This document shows, one piece after another, positions 27,940 to 37,427 of a stretch of 64,000 bases of DNA. The notes under the pieces are model-generated. The model was not told the DNA's origin, did not search any database, and worked only from the letters and a program-made list of their open reading frames with translations. The translations under genes and the position numbers were made by a program. Positions within the stretch are counted from its first letter, which is position 1. Every line of letters starts with the position of its first letter. This stretch comes from Achromobacter sp. Bel (GTDB lineage Bacteria; Pseudomonadota; Gammaproteobacteria; Burkholderiales; Burkholderiaceae_B), in NCBI RefSeq assembly GCF_012928505.1, contig NZ_JABBJN010000013.1, forward strand, positions 1-64,000, given 5' to 3'.

Positions 27940-29028
27940 TCAGGTTTCCTGGTCGAAGTCGATGACCAGGCGGTCGCTGACCGGGAAGCTCTGGCAGCTC
28001 AGGACGAAACCGCGCGCAACTTCGTAGTCTTCCAGGGCGAAGTTGGCATCCATGTCCACCTCGCCTTCGACCACTTTGCAACGGCAGGTGGAACACACTC
28101 CGCCCTTGCACGAATACGGCAACTCGATCCCTTGCGCCAGCGCCGAATCCAGCACGCTGTCTTTATTCTTTTCAATGACGAACTTGCGGCTGTGGCCGTC
28201 CTGCACCACGGTGACTTCGCACTGTCCCTTGCCGGGCGCCTGACGGGCCTCGTGGCCAGTGCGCAACGCACGCGGCCCCTTGGGCGCGCCGAACAGCTCG
28301 AACTTGATATTCGACTTCGGAATGCCGCGGGCCTGCAGCCGCTCCACCACGCTTTCGGTCATGGTCTGCGGACCACAGACAAAAGCGTAATCGATATCTT
28401 CGGGGCTCATCCAGGCCGACATCAGCTGATCGACCTTGTCGCCGTCCAGGCGGCCGTTGAACAGTTCGATGTCCTGGGACTCGCGGCTCATCACGTAGAC
28501 CAGCGAGAAGCGGTCCATGTAGAGGTTCTTCAGGTCTTCGATCTCTTCGCGGAAAAGCACCGCCGACGATGCGCGGTTGCCGAAGAACAGCGTGAACTTG
28601 CTGCCCGGCTCGGTGGACAGCGCGGTCTTGACCAGCGAGAACACCGGCGTGATGCCGCTGCCCACGGCGAAGGCCACATAGTGGCGCTTGTTTTCGGGAG
28701 AAAAATCGACCGTGAAGTTGCCCGCCGGCGCCATGACTTCCAGCGTCTGGCCCGGTTGCAGCTCTTGGTTGGCCCAGCAGGAGAACGCACCTTCGTCCAC
28801 CTTCTTGATCGCCACGCGCAAGAGCTTGTCATGCGGCGCGGAACAGATCGAGTACGAGCGGCGCAGCTCTTCGCCGTTTAACTGGGTACGCAGCGTCAGG
28901 TACTGGCCGGGCAGGAAAGCGAATTCCTCGGTCAGCGCATCGGGCAGGTCGAAGGTCACGACGACGGCGTCGCGCGTGTTGCGCGCCACCGAGGCCACCT
29001 TCAACGAATGGAATTGGTTCTGGCTCAT
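27940..29028 (-). CDS. paaE: Phenylacetyl-CoA epoxidase, reductase subunit PaaE
   Basis: PaaE passes electrons from NADPH to the PaaA diiron site. The 362-residue protein has an FAD domain (RRSYSICSAPHD), an NAD(P) domain (FAVGSGITPVFSLVK; CGPQTM) and a C-terminal plant-type [2Fe-2S] domain with CKGGVCSTCRC plus a final Cys in VLSCQSF. The ATG at 29028 is 13 bases after the paaD stop. Confidence 0.96.
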   Translation of the reverse strand: MSQNQFHSLKVASVARNTRDAVVVTFDLPDALTEEFAFLPGQYLTLRTQLNGEELRRSYSICSAPHDKLLRVAIKKVDEGAFSCWANQELQPGQTLEVMAPAGNFTVDFSPENKRHYVAFAVGSGITPVFSLVKTALSTEPGSKFTLFFGNRASSAVLFREEIEDLKNLYMDRFSLVYVMSRESQDIELFNGRLDGDKVDQLMSAWMSPEDIDYAFVCGPQTMTESVVERLQARGIPKSNIKFELFGAPKGPRALRTGHEARQAPGKGQCEVTVVQDGHSRKFVIEKNKDSVLDSALAQGIELPYSCKGGVCSTCRCKVVEGEVDMDANFALEDYEVARGFVLSCQSFPVSDRLVIDFDQET

Positions 29029-29041
29029 CTCGAAACCGCTC

Positions 29042-29548
29042 TCAGTGAGTCTTGAAATAGTCGAAGGGTTCGCGGCACGCAACGCAGCGGTACAGCGCCT
29101 TGCATGACGTGGACCCGAAGTTGCTGACCATCCGCGTGTCGCGGGAACCGCAGCGCGGGCATGCGATGGCGGGGGTGGCGGCGCGGCGGCTGATGCCCGA
29201 GATGTCGATGGCGCGTTCGGCAGGCGCGGCGATGCCGTAACCCTTGAGCGCTTCACGCCCCTTCTCGCTCATCCAGTCTGTCGTCCAGGCGGGCGCCAGG
29301 CGGGTTTCGACACGGACCTCGTCGATGCCGTGGCGCGCCAGCGTCCGCTGGATGTCCTGCGTGATCTCGCGCATGGCCGGACAGCCGGAGTACGTAGGCG
29401 TGATGACGACGACACAGGCCTCGCCATCCCAGGACACGTCCCGCACCACGCCCAGATCCACCACGGACAGCACGGGGATCTCCGGATCGGGGACCTCCTG
29501 CAGCCAGGCGTAGACCTGGTCGGCGGAAATGGGCGCCAGCGCGTTCAC
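29042..29548 (-). CDS. paaD: Phenylacetyl-CoA epoxidase accessory protein PaaD
   Basis: PaaD is a DUF59/MIP18-type protein thought to help mature the Fe-S cluster of PaaE. The GTG at 29548 overlaps the paaC stop (GTGA) and has AGGAG seven bases upstream, giving 168 residues. The DUF59 core has TPTYSGCPAMREIT, and a C-terminal zinc-ribbon follows (CPRCGS then CVACREPF). An adjacent in-frame GTG at 29551 is possible. Confidence 0.93.
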   Translation of the reverse strand: MNALAPISADQVYAWLQEVPDPEIPVLSVVDLGVVRDVSWDGEACVVVITPTYSGCPAMREITQDIQRTLARHGIDEVRVETRLAPAWTTDWMSEKGREALKGYGIAAPAERAIDISGISRRAATPAIACPRCGSRDTRMVSNFGSTSCKALYRCVACREPFDYFKTH

Positions 29549-30309
29549 CACGTGGCTCCTGGATAGGCGCGCGGCAGGTATTGCATTTCCGCCAGCACGT
29601 AGCCCAGTTCTTCGGTGTGCTTGCCCTGGCGTCCACCGCGGTAGGCCAGATGGTTGGCGGCGGTTTCGTCCGGCACGGTCAGCGTGGCTTCTTCCAGCAC
29701 TTCGCGCACGTGGGCCAGCCAAGGCTGGCGCAGGGCGGCCAGCTCACAGCCGATGCCGCGGGAGGCCACGTCCTGATCCACGGCGTCATCAGCGAACAGT
29801 TCGCCGGTGAAGCGCCAGGCGTCATCGATGGCGACCTGCATCTTGGCGTGGCTTTCCGCCGTGCCGTCGCCCAGGCGGACCACCAGGTCCGACGAGCGCC
29901 GCACGTGATACGTCACTTCCTTGATCGACTTGGCGGCGATGCCGGCCACGCGTTCGTCAGAAGATTGCGCGAGGCGCTGCAAGAGGAAGTAGTGCCACAC
30001 GTCGAACAGGAACTGACGCGCCATGGTGTCGGCGTAGTTGCCGTTGGCGCGTTCGACCAGCAGCACGTTGTGGAACTGGTGCGCGTCGCGGTGGTAGGCC
30101 AGCGCGTCTTCGTCGCGGCCTGCGCCTTCGACTTCGCCGGCCAGCGTCAGCCACATGCGAGCCTGGCCCAGCAGGTCCAGCGCGGTGTTGGTCAGCGCCA
30201 GGTCTTCTTCCAGGATGGGGCCGTGGCCCGTCCAGGCGCCCAGGCGCTGCGACAGGATCAGCGACGAATCGCCGAGGCGAAGCAGATATTCAAACAGAGT
30301 CTTGTCCAT
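29545..30309 (-). CDS. paaC: Phenylacetyl-CoA epoxidase structural subunit PaaC
   Basis: PaaC is the non-catalytic ferritin-like partner of PaaA in the epoxidase. At 254 residues it is the expected length. It begins MDKTLFEYLLRLGDSSLILS and carries the conserved RLGAWTGHGPILEEDLALTN. Diiron ligands are degenerate in this subunit. It starts 15 bases after the paaB stop and overlaps paaD. Confidence 0.96.
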   Translation of the reverse strand: MDKTLFEYLLRLGDSSLILSQRLGAWTGHGPILEEDLALTNTALDLLGQARMWLTLAGEVEGAGRDEDALAYHRDAHQFHNVLLVERANGNYADTMARQFLFDVWHYFLLQRLAQSSDERVAGIAAKSIKEVTYHVRRSSDLVVRLGDGTAESHAKMQVAIDDAWRFTGELFADDAVDQDVASRGIGCELAALRQPWLAHVREVLEEATLTVPDETAANHLAYRGGRQGKHTEELGYVLAEMQYLPRAYPGATW

Positions 30310-30324
30310 GTCTCCCCCGCCGCC

Positions 30325-30609
30325 TTACATGTGCTTGATTTCTTCGGGCATCGGGAAAAACGTGGGATGCCGGTAGACCTTGCTGTTGGCCGGTTCGAAC
30401 AGGGGTTCCTTGTCGCCGGGGCTGCTGGCCGAGATATCGGAGGCGCGCACGACCCAGATGCTCAGGCCTTCATTGCGGCGGGTATAGACGTCGCGGGCGT
30501 GGTTGATCGCCATTTCGGCGTCGGACGCATGCAGGCTGCCGACGTGTTTGTGCGCCAGGCCGTGCTGGCTGCGGATGAACACTTCCCACAGAGGCCAGTC
30601 TTTGCTCAT
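30325..30609 (-). CDS. paaB: Phenylacetyl-CoA epoxidase subunit PaaB
   Basis: A 94-residue small subunit required for epoxidase assembly. It has the typical sequence WPLWEVFIRSQHGLAHKHVGS and HARDVYTRRNEG. It is separated from paaA by about 174 bases that include a REP-like element. Confidence 0.96.
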   Translation of the reverse strand: MSKDWPLWEVFIRSQHGLAHKHVGSLHASDAEMAINHARDVYTRRNEGLSIWVVRASDISASSPGDKEPLFEPANSKVYRHPTFFPMPEEIKHM

Positions 30610-30701
30610 GATGGATATCCTTGGAATACCGGGCGCGCGCCGCGCGCCCTGATCTGCAATGGTTAGAAGAGTGAACCTGGAAACTCGGCTATCGGAGCGG
30701 C

Positions 30702-30773
30702 GCGGCCGTGCGGAGCCGGCTTGGCCGGTTCGTAGCGGCGCCCCCTCGACGGGGCCGCGCGCAGCGCTTCGAG
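30702..30773. repeat. REP-like palindromic intergenic element, copy 2
   Basis: About 72 bases with the same sequence order as copy 1 (GCGGAGCCGGCTT, GGCGCCCCCTCGA, CAGCGCTTCG). It lies in the paaA-paaB gap and ends ten bases before the paaA stop. The third hairpin arm is degraded relative to copy 1. Confidence 0.7.
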
Positions 30774-30783
30774 GTCGAACTCA

Positions 30784-31773
30784 TCAGGCGGCCTTGCGCT
30801 GCGCCTGCTTGTCCGCGTAGGCAACGAGCGCGTCACGCACCCAGGCGCCATCCTCGTGCGCCTTGACGCGCGCGGCCAGGCGTTCCCGGTTGCAAGGGCC
30901 GTGGCCCTTGAGCACCGCGTAGAACTCGCTCCAGTCGATCTCGCCGAAGTCGTAGTGGCCGCGCTCGGCGTTCCACTTCAGATCGGGATCCGGCACGGTC
31001 AGGCCCAGGTATTCGGCCTGCGGCACGGTCTGGTCCACCATCTTCTGGCGCAGTTCGTCGTTGGAGAACAGCTTGATCTTCCACGCCATGGACTGGGCGC
31101 TGTTGGGCGAGTCGGCATCCGACGGGCCGAACATCATCAGTGCGGGCCACCACCAGCGGTTCAGCGAATCCTGGACCATCGCCTTCTGTTCCGGCGTGCC
31201 GTGCAGGCACATCTGCATCAACAGGTCGTAGCCCTGGCGCTGGTGGAAGGACTCTTCCTTACAGACGCGCACCATGGCCCGGGCGTACGGGCCATAGGAG
31301 CAGCGGCACAGCGGGATCTGGTTGATGATGGCAGAGCCGTCGACCAGCCAGCCGATCATGCCGATGTCAGCCCAGCTGAGGGTGGGGTAGTTGAAGATGC
31401 TGGAGTACTTGGCGCGGCCGGCATGCAGGTCGTCGATCAGGTCGTCGCGCGACACGCCCAGCGTTTCCGCGGCGCTATACAGGTACAGCCCATGGCCGGC
31501 TTCGTCCTGCACCTTGGCCAGCAAGATCGCCTTGCGCTTGAGCGACGGCGCGCGCGTGATCCAGTTGCCTTCGGGCAGCATCCCGACGATTTCCGAATGC
31601 GCGTGCTGCGAGATCTGGCGGACCAGCGTCTTGCGGTAGGCGTCCGGCATCCAGTCCTTGGCCTCGATGCGCACGCCGTCGTCAATGCGGCGCTGGAACG
31701 TCTGGTCGCGGCCTTCAAGCTGGTCCGCGGTCTTGACCTGCTTGACGCCGGTTTCGACGAGTTGAGCGTACAT
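30784..31773 (-). CDS. paaA: Phenylacetyl-CoA epoxidase catalytic subunit PaaA
   Basis: PaaA is the diiron oxygenase subunit that forms the ring epoxide. The 329-residue protein shows both E-x2-H ligand pairs (DEAGHGLY and [10 protein letters not shown]) in a ferritin-like bundle. It begins [21 protein letters not shown] and is the first gene of the operon. A minus-strand promoter lies about 70 bases upstream, facing away from paaX. Confidence 0.97.
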   Translation of the reverse strand: MYAQLVETGVKQVKTADQLEGRDQTFQRRIDDGVRIEAKDWMPDAYRKTLVRQISQHAHSEIVGMLPEGNWITRAPSLKRKAILLAKVQDEAGHGLYLYSAAETLGVSRDDLIDDLHAGRAKYSSIFNYPTLSWADIGMIGWLVDGSAIINQIPLCRCSYGPYARAMVRVCKEESFHQRQGYDLLMQMCLHGTPEQKAMVQDSLNRWWWPALMMFGPSDADSPNSAQSMAWKIKLFSNDELRQKMVDQTVPQAEYLGLTVPDPDLKWNAERGHYDFGEIDWSEFYAVLKGHGPCNRERLAARVKAHEDGAWVRDALVAYADKQAQRKAA

Positions 31774-31843
31774 GTTTGTCTCCTAGAGACGGTTTGCGAA
31801 AACGCAAAGCAAACGTTCCGCAGTGCCGTCATGTCATAGGCGG

Positions 31844-31872
31844 ATTATTTAATACAAAAAAACCATTGTCAA
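31844..31872 (-). promoter_or_regulatory. paa operon promoter, with possible PaaX sites beside it
   Basis: On the minus strand a consensus TTGACA (plus 31867-31872) and AATAAT (plus 31844-31849) are 17 bases apart. Just outside lie two direct TGTATCA copies (31882-31888 and 31900-31906, 18 bases apart start to start), and TTGTATT occurs in the spacer on the minus strand. These may be PaaX-binding elements; the binding is inferred. Confidence 0.7.
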
Positions 31873-31945
31873 ACTCAAATCTGTATCACATTGGATTTAT
31901 GTATCATATTGCGGATCCCGATATCGGCCGCTTGCGGCCCCCCTT

Positions 31946-32875
31946 ATGGCAAACCCTCAGTCGCCCCTGGACCGCTTCCTGTCCCGCTTATTGAAAAGCG
32001 ATCCGCCCCGCGCCAAATCCCTGTGCGTCAGCTTGCTGGGCGACGCGCTCGCGCCCCACGGCGGCGCCATCTGGCTGGGCGACTTGATCGCGCTGCTGGC
32101 GCCGCTGGGCATCAACGAACGGCTGCTGCGCACCAGCGTATTCCGGCTGGTCGCCCAGAACTGGCTGCAATCCGAACGCCATGGCCGCCGCAGCCTCTAC
32201 CTGATTTCCGAACAAGGCCTGCGCCATACCGCGCATGCCTCGCAGCGCATCTACGAGGGCGCGGCGCAAGACTGGAACGGGGAATGGACGCTGGTGGCGC
32301 TGCCGCGCACGGGCAACGGCCTGGCCGAGCGGGCGGAATTGCGCCGCGAGCTGGTCTGGGAAGGCTTCGGCATGATCGCGCCGGGCTTGTTCGCCCATCC
32401 GCACACCGAGGCGCGCGCGGCGCACGACATCCTTGAAAAACTGGGCATCCCGGACCGTGCGCTGGTGCTATCGGCCCGCGACCTGGCCGGCGCGGGCGGC
32501 CTGCCGATCGCCAGCCTGGCGTCGCAATGCTGGAACCTGGACGACGTGGCCGAGCAATACCGCCAGTTCTCCCGGAACTTCGGCCCGCTGGAAAAGCTGC
32601 TGGAAGAAGCGCCCTCTCCGTCCGAGGCGTTCGTCATCCGCGTCATGCTGCTGCACAATTGGCGGCGTATCGTGCTGCACGATCCGCAACTGCCCGGCCC
32701 GATGCTGCCCGACAACTGGCCCGGCCACGCTGCACGCGAGTTGTGCGGGCGGATCTACTGGAAGGTGTTCGACGCGTCGGAAGCGCACCTGGAGGCGTTG
32801 GCCGGACAAGACAACGAACGCTTTGGCGCGCTGGCGGGGGACATTGCGGCGCGCTTCGGCGGAAGGCCCGCCTGA
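31946..32875 (+). CDS. paaX: Phenylacetate-responsive transcriptional repressor PaaX
   Basis: PaaX represses paa genes and is released by phenylacetyl-CoA. The 309-residue protein has an N-terminal winged HTH (about 20-95, RLLRTSVFRLVAQNWLQSE) and the PaaX C-terminal domain. It is divergent from paaA with a shared 172-base control region. The stop lies ten bases before the convergent nnrE stop. Confidence 0.95.
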   Translation: MANPQSPLDRFLSRLLKSDPPRAKSLCVSLLGDALAPHGGAIWLGDLIALLAPLGINERLLRTSVFRLVAQNWLQSERHGRRSLYLISEQGLRHTAHASQRIYEGAAQDWNGEWTLVALPRTGNGLAERAELRRELVWEGFGMIAPGLFAHPHTEARAAHDILEKLGIPDRALVLSARDLAGAGGLPIASLASQCWNLDDVAEQYRQFSRNFGPLEKLLEEAPSPSEAFVIRVMLLHNWRRIVLHDPQLPGPMLPDNWPGHAARELCGRIYWKVFDASEAHLEALAGQDNERFGALAGDIAARFGGRPA

Positions 32876-32885
32876 ACGTTCCGCC

Positions 32886-33509
32886 TCAGTCGGGCGCGGA
32901 CAAGGTCACACCCAGCGTCTCGACATGACGCTCACCGGCGGCCATCTGGCCGGGCCCGGGGCGCGATAGTCCGCACGTCGCGGCGATGAAGGACAGCGTC
33001 CAGTGCGCCTGGATCGGCCGCCCCAGCGCCGCGCCGGTGTCGGCGTCGATACCGCTGGGCACATCCAGCGCCAGCACCGGCACATTCCACCCGTTGACCG
33101 TATCGACCAGCGCCTGCCAGTCTGGGTCCAATGTGCGGTTCAAGCCGATGCCGAACAAGCCATCAATGACGACGTCGGGGGCGGCTCCGGGCATAAGCGC
33201 CGTCTGCGTCTCGCCGCCGGCGGCATGCCAGCCTGCCCAGGCGCGGGCCGCGTCCGGCGGCAACCCGGCCGGACCGGAGGGCAGCAGCACGCGTACTGCA
33301 TATCCCAGGGCGAGCAGGCGCGTCGCGGCTTCCAGCGCATCGCCCCCGTTGTTGCCGGGGCCGGCCAGGGCCAGGACGGTACGGTCAGGGGGGAAGCGGG
33401 CGGCGATGAATTCGGCAGCGGCCCGGCCGGCCAATGGCATCAGCGCCCGGCCCGAGGCCAGGGCAAGCTGTTCGGCGCGACGAATCTGAGCGACGGAGTA
33501 GGACGGCAT
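32886..33509 (-). CDS. nnrE: NAD(P)H-hydrate epimerase (stand-alone YjeF N-terminal domain)
   Basis: This enzyme epimerises damaged NAD(P)HX so that the dehydratase can repair it. The 207-residue protein is only the YjeF_N domain: [17 protein letters not shown] is the Rossmann signature, with [12 protein letters not shown] and [13 protein letters not shown]. In Escherichia coli the epimerase is fused to the ADP-dependent dehydratase (about 515 residues total); here that second domain is absent and no separate dehydratase gene is in the window. Confidence 0.9.
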   Translation of the reverse strand: MPSYSVAQIRRAEQLALASGRALMPLAGRAAAEFIAARFPPDRTVLALAGPGNNGGDALEAATRLLALGYAVRVLLPSGPAGLPPDAARAWAGWHAAGGETQTALMPGAAPDVVIDGLFGIGLNRTLDPDWQALVDTVNGWNVPVLALDVPSGIDADTGAALGRPIQAHWTLSFIAATCGLSRPGPGQMAAGERHVETLGVTLSAPD

Positions 33510-33615
33510 GGCGAAAGTGCGGCGAGTGGGCCTTGCCCTGCGGACAGGACACGGCAGATAGGCCTTACCCAGAGAGCAGGCCTTTTCCAGTTTACGCCGC
33601 TGCCCGGCCCGCCGC

Positions 33616-34161
33616 TTACACCTTCAGGAAGTGCTCGCGGTAGTACTTGAGTTCGTCGATGGATTCGTAGATATCCGCCAGCGCTTCGTGGCGGCTTTTC
33701 TTCTCGAAGCCCTTGTACACCGCCGGCGCCCAGCGGCGCGCCAGTTCCTTCAACGTGCTGACGTCAAGGTTGCGGTAGTGGAAGAACTGTTCCAGGCGCG
33801 GCATGTAAGCAAACATGAAGCGACGGTCCTGGCTGATGGTATTGCCGCACAACGGCGATTTTCCGGCCGGCACATGCTGCGCGAGAAACGCCAACAGCGT
33901 ATCCTCTGCCTGCGCCTCGGACACCGTCGATGCCTTGACCTTGTCGATCAGGCCGCTCTTGCCGTGCGTGGATTTGTTCCAGTTGTCCATGGCGTCAAGC
34001 AGGCTGTCGGGCTGATGGATCACCAGCACGGGGCCTTCGGCCACGACCGTGAGATCAGGCTCCGTCACCACGACGGCCACCTCGATGATGCGTTCTTTCT
34101 CAGGTTCCAGGCCCGTCATTTCCATGTCGAGCCAAACCAGGCGATTTTCGTTCACAGCCAT
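33616..34161 (-). CDS. orn: Oligoribonuclease
   Basis: Orn is the essential 3'-5' exonuclease that degrades 2-5 nt RNA fragments and pGpG. The 181-residue protein has the DEDDh exonuclease motifs: [14 protein letters not shown] (Exo I), [10 protein letters not shown] region, [11 protein letters not shown] (Exo II) and SRHEALADI (Exo III). It is divergent from the M48 protease gene with a 61-base gap. Confidence 0.97.
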   Translation of the reverse strand: MAVNENRLVWLDMEMTGLEPEKERIIEVAVVVTEPDLTVVAEGPVLVIHQPDSLLDAMDNWNKSTHGKSGLIDKVKASTVSEAQAEDTLLAFLAQHVPAGKSPLCGNTISQDRRFMFAYMPRLEQFFHYRNLDVSTLKELARRWAPAVYKGFEKKSRHEALADIYESIDELKYYREHFLKV

Positions 34162-34222
34162 ATAATTTGCCTATAAAACGCGCGATTTTCGCACATCCCT
34201 ACTTGAGCCGACCGCTTCGCCC

Positions 34223-35473
34223 ATGTTCACATTGCTGTTCGTTGCTTTCCTGCTGACCGATATTGCCGTGCGCATGTGGCTGGCGACACGCCAGATCCGC
34301 CACGTCGTGCGCAATCGCGACCAGGTGCCCGCCGAATTTTCACACCGAATCGGATTGGCCAGCCACCAGCGCGCGGCAGATTACACGGTGGCGCGGGTCA
34401 AGCTGGGCATGCTTGAACATACCTTCGACGCGATCGTGCTGGTTTGCCTGACGCTGCTGGGCGGACTGCAATTCATCGACCAGGCGGTAGGCCAGCTTAC
34501 CAGCAATGACTTCCTGCGGCAGTTGCTGTTGCTGACGGTCATGGGCGTGCTGCTGGGCCTGCTGGGACTACCCTTCGCGATATGGCGCCAGTTCAGGCTG
34601 GAAGCCCGGTTTGGCTTCAACCGGATGACACCCGAACTGTTCATCAGCGACTGCGCGAAAAACGCGTTCTTCGCGTTGCTGCTCGGCCTGCCCTTGATCG
34701 CCGCCGTGCTGTGGCTCATGGGTAGCGCAGGCACGTATTGGTGGATCTGGGCCTGGGCGCTTTGGTCGGCGTTCAGCGTGGCCATGCAGGTCATCTACCC
34801 CCGCTTCATCGCCCCCTTCTACAACAAATTCACCCCGCTTACCGACCCGGCGCTGGCCGAGCGCATCCAAGGCCTGGCCAAGCGCTGCGGCTTTGCGCTC
34901 AACGGTTTGTTCGTGATGGACGGATCGCGCCGCTCCGGCCATGGCAACGCGTACTTCACCGGATTCGGCCGGTCGCGCCGCATCGTGTTCTTCGACACCT
35001 TGCTGTCGCGGCTGAACGGCGACGAGATCGAAGCCGTACTGGCGCACGAATTGGGCCACTTCGCCAAACGGCACATCACCAAACAGATCATCATCGGGTT
35101 TGCCGTGACACTGGTGTTCTTCGCGATTTTGGGCTGGGTCGCGCAGCAACCCTGGTTCTACGTGGGCCTGGGCGTGTTGCCGCAACTGGGCGGCAGCAAT
35201 GACGCCATGGCGCTGTTGCTGTTCGTCCTGGTCCTGCCCGTCTTCACTTTCATTCTTACGCCTTTGATCAGCCGGTTTTCGCGCCGGAACGAGTTTGAAG
35301 CGGACCGCTACGCGGCCGAACAAGCTTCCGCGGAACGGTTGGTTTCCGCGCTGGTCAAACTCTACGACGACAACGCCTCTACGCTGACCCCCGATCCCGT
35401 GCACTCCGCCTTCTACGATAGCCACCCCCCCGCCGCCGAGCGCATCCGCCACCTGATGGCGTCCGCCGCATGA
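34223..35473 (+). CDS. M48-family membrane zinc metallopeptidase (Ste24-like)
   Basis: A 416-residue inner-membrane protease with about seven hydrophobic segments and the zinc site VLAHELGHFAKRH; the third ligand Glu is in RRNEFEADRYAAEQ. The long form with N-terminal helices resembles the CAAX protease Ste24 rather than HtpX. Function in bacteria is probably membrane-protein quality control. It overlaps rsgA by four bases (ATGA), so the two are coupled. Confidence 0.9.
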   Translation: MFTLLFVAFLLTDIAVRMWLATRQIRHVVRNRDQVPAEFSHRIGLASHQRAADYTVARVKLGMLEHTFDAIVLVCLTLLGGLQFIDQAVGQLTSNDFLRQLLLLTVMGVLLGLLGLPFAIWRQFRLEARFGFNRMTPELFISDCAKNAFFALLLGLPLIAAVLWLMGSAGTYWWIWAWALWSAFSVAMQVIYPRFIAPFYNKFTPLTDPALAERIQGLAKRCGFALNGLFVMDGSRRSGHGNAYFTGFGRSRRIVFFDTLLSRLNGDEIEAVLAHELGHFAKRHITKQIIIGFAVTLVFFAILGWVAQQPWFYVGLGVLPQLGGSNDAMALLLFVLVLPVFTFILTPLISRFSRRNEFEADRYAAEQASAERLVSALVKLYDDNASTLTPDPVHSAFYDSHPPAAERIRHLMASAA

Positions 35474-36435
35474 ACGCGCGCAACAACAGCAGCAGGAAAC
35501 CCCCCAATACGGCGCCGGCCGGCGCCCCCGTGGCAGAAACCGGGCTCGAAGGCCGCATCATCGCGGCGCATGGGCGCCATTACACGGTGGAACTGGTCGA
35601 CGGGTCGGTGCGCAAGTGCTTTCCGCGCGGCAAGAAGGCCGGCGCCGCCGTGGGCGACCGCGTCCAGATCACGCCGCAGGGCAACGACGAAGGCGCCATC
35701 GACACCATCCTGCCCCGCAGCAATCTGCTGTACCGCTCGGACGACATGCGCTCCAAGCAGTTTGCGTCCAACGTGGACCAGCTTCTGATCGTGATCGCCG
35801 TGCGGCCGACCTTCTCGGATGATCTGACGGGCCGCGCGCTTGCCGGCGCCTGGAGCGCAGGCATCTCGCCGCTCATCATCCTGAACAAGACCGACCTGAC
35901 CGATGAATTGCCCGCTGCGCGCGCACGGTTGGCGCCGATCGCCGCGCTGGGCGTACCGGTCATCGAACTCAGCGCGCTGGAACCCGAAAAGGTCCATACG
36001 CTGCTGGCGCCACACTTGGCGGGCCGCACGAACCTGTTGCTGGGCCAAAGCGGCATGGGGAAATCCACACTGCTTAACGCGCTGATACCCACCGCCGGCG
36101 CCGCCACGCGTGAACACTCCACCGCGCTGGACATGGGCAAGCACACCACGACCAGCACGCGGCTCTATCACCTGCCCGAGCCGGGCGGCGATCTGATCGA
36201 TTCACCCGGATTCCAGGCCTTCGGTTTGCAGCACCTGACCCGCGAAGACATCATCCGCGGGTTCCCGGAATTCACGAAGCCCATCGAAGCGTGCCGTTTC
36301 TACAACTGCACGCACCGGCAGGAGCCCGGCTGCGGCGTCCTGGCGGCCCTGCAGGCGGGCGAGATCAATCCGCTGCGCTATGCGCTTTACGAACGCATCC
36401 TGGAAGAGAACCTGGCTGGCCAGCAACGCTATTGA
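35470..36435 (+). CDS. rsgA: Ribosome small subunit biogenesis GTPase RsgA
   Basis: RsgA is a circularly permuted GTPase that checks late 30S assembly. The 321-residue protein has an OB fold (about 25-95), then G motifs in permuted order: NKTDL (G4), GQSGMGKSTLLN (G1), DSPGFQ (G3), and a C-terminal zinc knuckle (CRFYNCTHRQEPGC). It starts inside the M48 gene stop. A terminator follows about 85 bases later. Confidence 0.96.
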   Translation: MNARNNSSRKPPNTAPAGAPVAETGLEGRIIAAHGRHYTVELVDGSVRKCFPRGKKAGAAVGDRVQITPQGNDEGAIDTILPRSNLLYRSDDMRSKQFASNVDQLLIVIAVRPTFSDDLTGRALAGAWSAGISPLIILNKTDLTDELPAARARLAPIAALGVPVIELSALEPEKVHTLLAPHLAGRTNLLLGQSGMGKSTLLNALIPTAGAATREHSTALDMGKHTTTSTRLYHLPEPGGDLIDSPGFQAFGLQHLTREDIIRGFPEFTKPIEACRFYNCTHRQEPGCGVLAALQAGEINPLRYALYERILEENLAGQQRY

Positions 36436-36520
36436 AGGCCGATGCAAGCCGCGGCCCGGTAAGGGGCGACCCACCATAAGTACGACCTGAGTACGACCTG
36501 ATATCGGTCGCCCTGGCATG

Positions 36521-36546
36521 AAAACGGCCCCGAGAGGAGCCGTTTT
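36521..36546 (+). terminator. Terminator of rsgA
   Basis: AAAACGGCCCC, GAGA loop, GGAGCCGTTTTT. One unpaired base interrupts each arm. The right end lies 27 bases before the convergent Nudix gene stop. Confidence 0.8.
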
Positions 36547-36572
36547 TCATTGGACGCGGCGGGCCGGCGGCG

Positions 36573-37304
36573 TCAGCGCGGCCGGAACCCGTTGCGCAGC
36601 AGGTGGTAGAGATTGCGCAGCATGCCAGCGGTAGCGCCCCAGATGAAGTGGTCGCCGTAAGGCATGCCGTAGTAGTTGCGCACCCGCCCGTCCTCCAGCC
36701 GCGCTTCGTACAGGCGGTGGTTGGCGGGGTCCATCAGGAAAGACAGCGGCACCTCGAACACTTCCGCCACTTCGAACGCGTCGGGCGCCAGATCGAACCC
36801 CGGGCGCACCAGCGACACCACCGGAATGATCGAAAAGCCCGTCGCCGTCAGGTAAGGCGGCATGCTGCCCAGCACTTCCACATGGTTGGAGGGCAGTCCC
36901 GTTTCTTCCTGCGCCTCGCGCAGGGCAGCGGCCACCGGCGTAGAATCGCTGGTCTCGATGCGCCCGCCCGGAAAGCTGATCTGGCCGGCATGGTCGTGCA
37001 GGTGCGCGGCCCGCTGGGTCAGCATGATGTGCACACCGTTGTCGCGGGTGACCAGCGGAATCAGCACGGCGGCGGGCACGGGCGTGCCTTCGCGGCCTGG
37101 ATAGCGCAGGTCGTTGTCGCGAGAAAGCTCCAGCGTCCAGGTGGCCGGTTGGCTGAGCGTGCCCCGCAGGGAATCCGGGGTCAGCAGGCTGGAGGGCACG
37201 GCCGGCAAGGACTCGTTGGCCACCACCCACGGTTGCGTCGCGGGATCGAAGCCGGGACGTGCAAGCGGCCTTCTAGGCCGCGCGGAATACGAGGAATCAG
37301 ACAT
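36573..37304 (-). CDS. Nudix hydrolase, CoA pyrophosphatase-like
   Basis: A 243-residue hydrolase. The Nudix box is GGRIETSDSTPVAAALREA then QEETGL, spaced like the CoA pyrophosphatase (NudL/YeaB) class, and the upstream AVLIPLVTRDNGVHIMLTQRA is typical. It likely splits CoA or related dinucleotides. The ATG at 37304 gives the start MSDSSYSARPRR; a TTG four codons upstream is less likely. It lies downstream of rplS after a terminator. Confidence 0.88.
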   Translation of the reverse strand: MSDSSYSARPRRPLARPGFDPATQPWVVANESLPAVPSSLLTPDSLRGTLSQPATWTLELSRDNDLRYPGREGTPVPAAVLIPLVTRDNGVHIMLTQRAAHLHDHAGQISFPGGRIETSDSTPVAAALREAQEETGLPSNHVEVLGSMPPYLTATGFSIIPVVSLVRPGFDLAPDAFEVAEVFEVPLSFLMDPANHRLYEARLEDGRVRNYYGMPYGDHFIWGATAGMLRNLYHLLRNGFRPR

Positions 37305-37320
37305 ACGGCTTTGCAAAAAG

Positions 37321-37347
37321 AAAAAGGCACCCTCGCAGGTGCCTTTT
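37321..37347 (-). terminator. Terminator of rplS
   Basis: A stem AAAAAGGCACC / GGTGCCTTTTT with a CTCGCA loop. On the minus strand it is followed by TTTTTCTTTTT, so it ends rplS transcription about 80 bases after the rplS stop and just before the Nudix gene. Confidence 0.85.
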
Positions 37348-37427
37348 TAACCCGGAAACCTGTGCCGGACGGAAACGCTGGATGGCGCGGACGTCCGACA
37401 CTGGTAGGGCCGTGTGCCGATAAGCGA

